Assembly: GCA_965662355.1 (NCBI GenBank)
Contig: CBFIHP010000003.1
Location: forward strand, 62,001-126,000
Length of the DNA stretch: 64,000 nt
Origin: GCA-2683825 sp965662355
GTDB lineage: Bacteria > Planctomycetota > UBA1135 > GCA-002686595
Direction of reading: 5' to 3'
This document shows positions 63,765-64,000 of the stretch, in pieces. How positions within the stretch are numbered: the stretch's first letter is position 1; each line of letters opens with the position of its first letter. The notes beneath the pieces were generated by a model. It was given only the letters and a program-made list of their open reading frames with translations, was not told the DNA's origin and searched no databases. Made by a program: the position numbers and the translations under genes.

Positions 63765-64000
63765 ATGGAACAGCAACGGTTCCGCCTCGGGGAAAATCGC
63801 ACAGTTCGTCTACGCAACGTCTGGCCCATCACGGCGCTCGCCGTGCTCGCTCTGGGCGCATGCTCGGGTGGAAGTTCGTCCGGTCCGACGCCCGGCGGTG
63901 GAGGTGGCATTCCGAACCCTGGGATCGGCGAAGACGGCGGCACACCGGCCGCGCCGGTTCCGGATGGGACCATCATCGCCTACCTGGAGACGCGTGCCCC
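63765..64000 (+). CDS. Lipoprotein of the same family, tandem copy 2 (3' end beyond window)
   Basis: The frame starts at ATG 63765 and is open to the right edge (78 residues visible). It shows an Arg-rich N-terminus, a hydrophobic helix, ALGACSGG lipobox (Cys33), a Gly/Pro linker and then GIGEDGGTPAAPVPDGTIIA. This parallels the upstream gene's GVGEDGG ... GGAVIASLQ in order and spacing, so the genes are tandem paralogues. An alternative start at 63742 lies in another frame with a better ribosome site (AAGGAG), but that frame lacks these features. Confidence 0.65.
   Translation, partial: MEQQRFRLGENRTVRLRNVWPITALAVLALGACSGGSSSGPTPGGGGGIPNPGIGEDGGTPAAPVPDGTIIAYLETRA

Noticed and set aside
63742..64000. 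Alternative frame from the ATG at 63742 with a strong ribosome site
   Set aside because: It gives a protein without a lipobox or resemblance to the upstream paralogue, whereas the 63765 frame reproduces both.

Overview
This 64 kb window is GC-rich, gene-dense bacterial chromosome, most likely from a member of the Planctomycetota. The main reasons are the PSCyt1/DUF1549/DUF1553 protein paired with a Tat-exported DUF1501 protein (28208-32674), an ECF-sigma/Ser-Thr-kinase pair (7058-9353), an ECF sigma factor fused to a membrane anchor and exported beta-sandwich domains (25646-28081), and several HEAT-repeat proteins. No rRNA, tRNA, CRISPR array, insertion sequence or prophage was seen. Both edges cut through genes: a GT-C-like membrane protein on the left and a lipoprotein on the right.

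Layout. 1-5 kb: surface-polysaccharide type genes (partial glycosyltransferase, AlkP-superfamily lipoprotein, sugar-nucleotide epimerase). 3.8-7 kb: an overlapping pair of a GCS2-CBS amidoligase-like protein and an AstE/aspartoacylase-like zinc hydrolase. 7-9.4 kb: ECF sigma factor plus protein kinase. 9.4-25 kb: mostly housekeeping (eukaryote-type IleRS, TlpA-like lipoprotein, sucCD, dCTP deaminase, LCAT-like lipase, YgiQ radical SAM protein, rpmH, fumC-mdh). 25-34 kb: typical planctomycete accessory genes, then an M1 peptidase. 34-45 kb: gcvP, HEAT/TPR proteins, a VWA membrane protein, mnmA, yajC, yraN. 44.6-56 kb: M24 peptidase, two sugar-transferase genes, mnmG, HEAT/TPR protein, phosphatase, epimerase, HDAC-like amidohydrolase, radical SAM protein.

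The most distinctive metabolic locus is at 56.8-60.8 kb. A BoxR-type regulator (HTH plus shikimate-kinase-like domain) is divergent from boxC (benzoyl-CoA-dihydrodiol lyase) and boxB (benzoyl-CoA 2,3-epoxidase). This is the core of the aerobic hybrid benzoyl-CoA (box) pathway, with every expected BoxB di-iron ligand visible. The reductase BoxA, a benzoate-CoA ligase and the aldehyde dehydrogenase are not in the window. After boxB comes an unusually structured intergenic stretch with four stem-loops, then two tandem lipoproteins that share an N-terminal design.

Central carbon functions (sucCD, fumC-mdh, gcvP) indicate a respiratory heterotroph. Benzoyl-CoA ring cleavage would feed acetyl-CoA and succinyl-CoA into that TCA cycle. 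Many starts lack a strong Shine-Dalgarno sequence and several are GTG or TTG, so some 5' ends are uncertain and are flagged individually.
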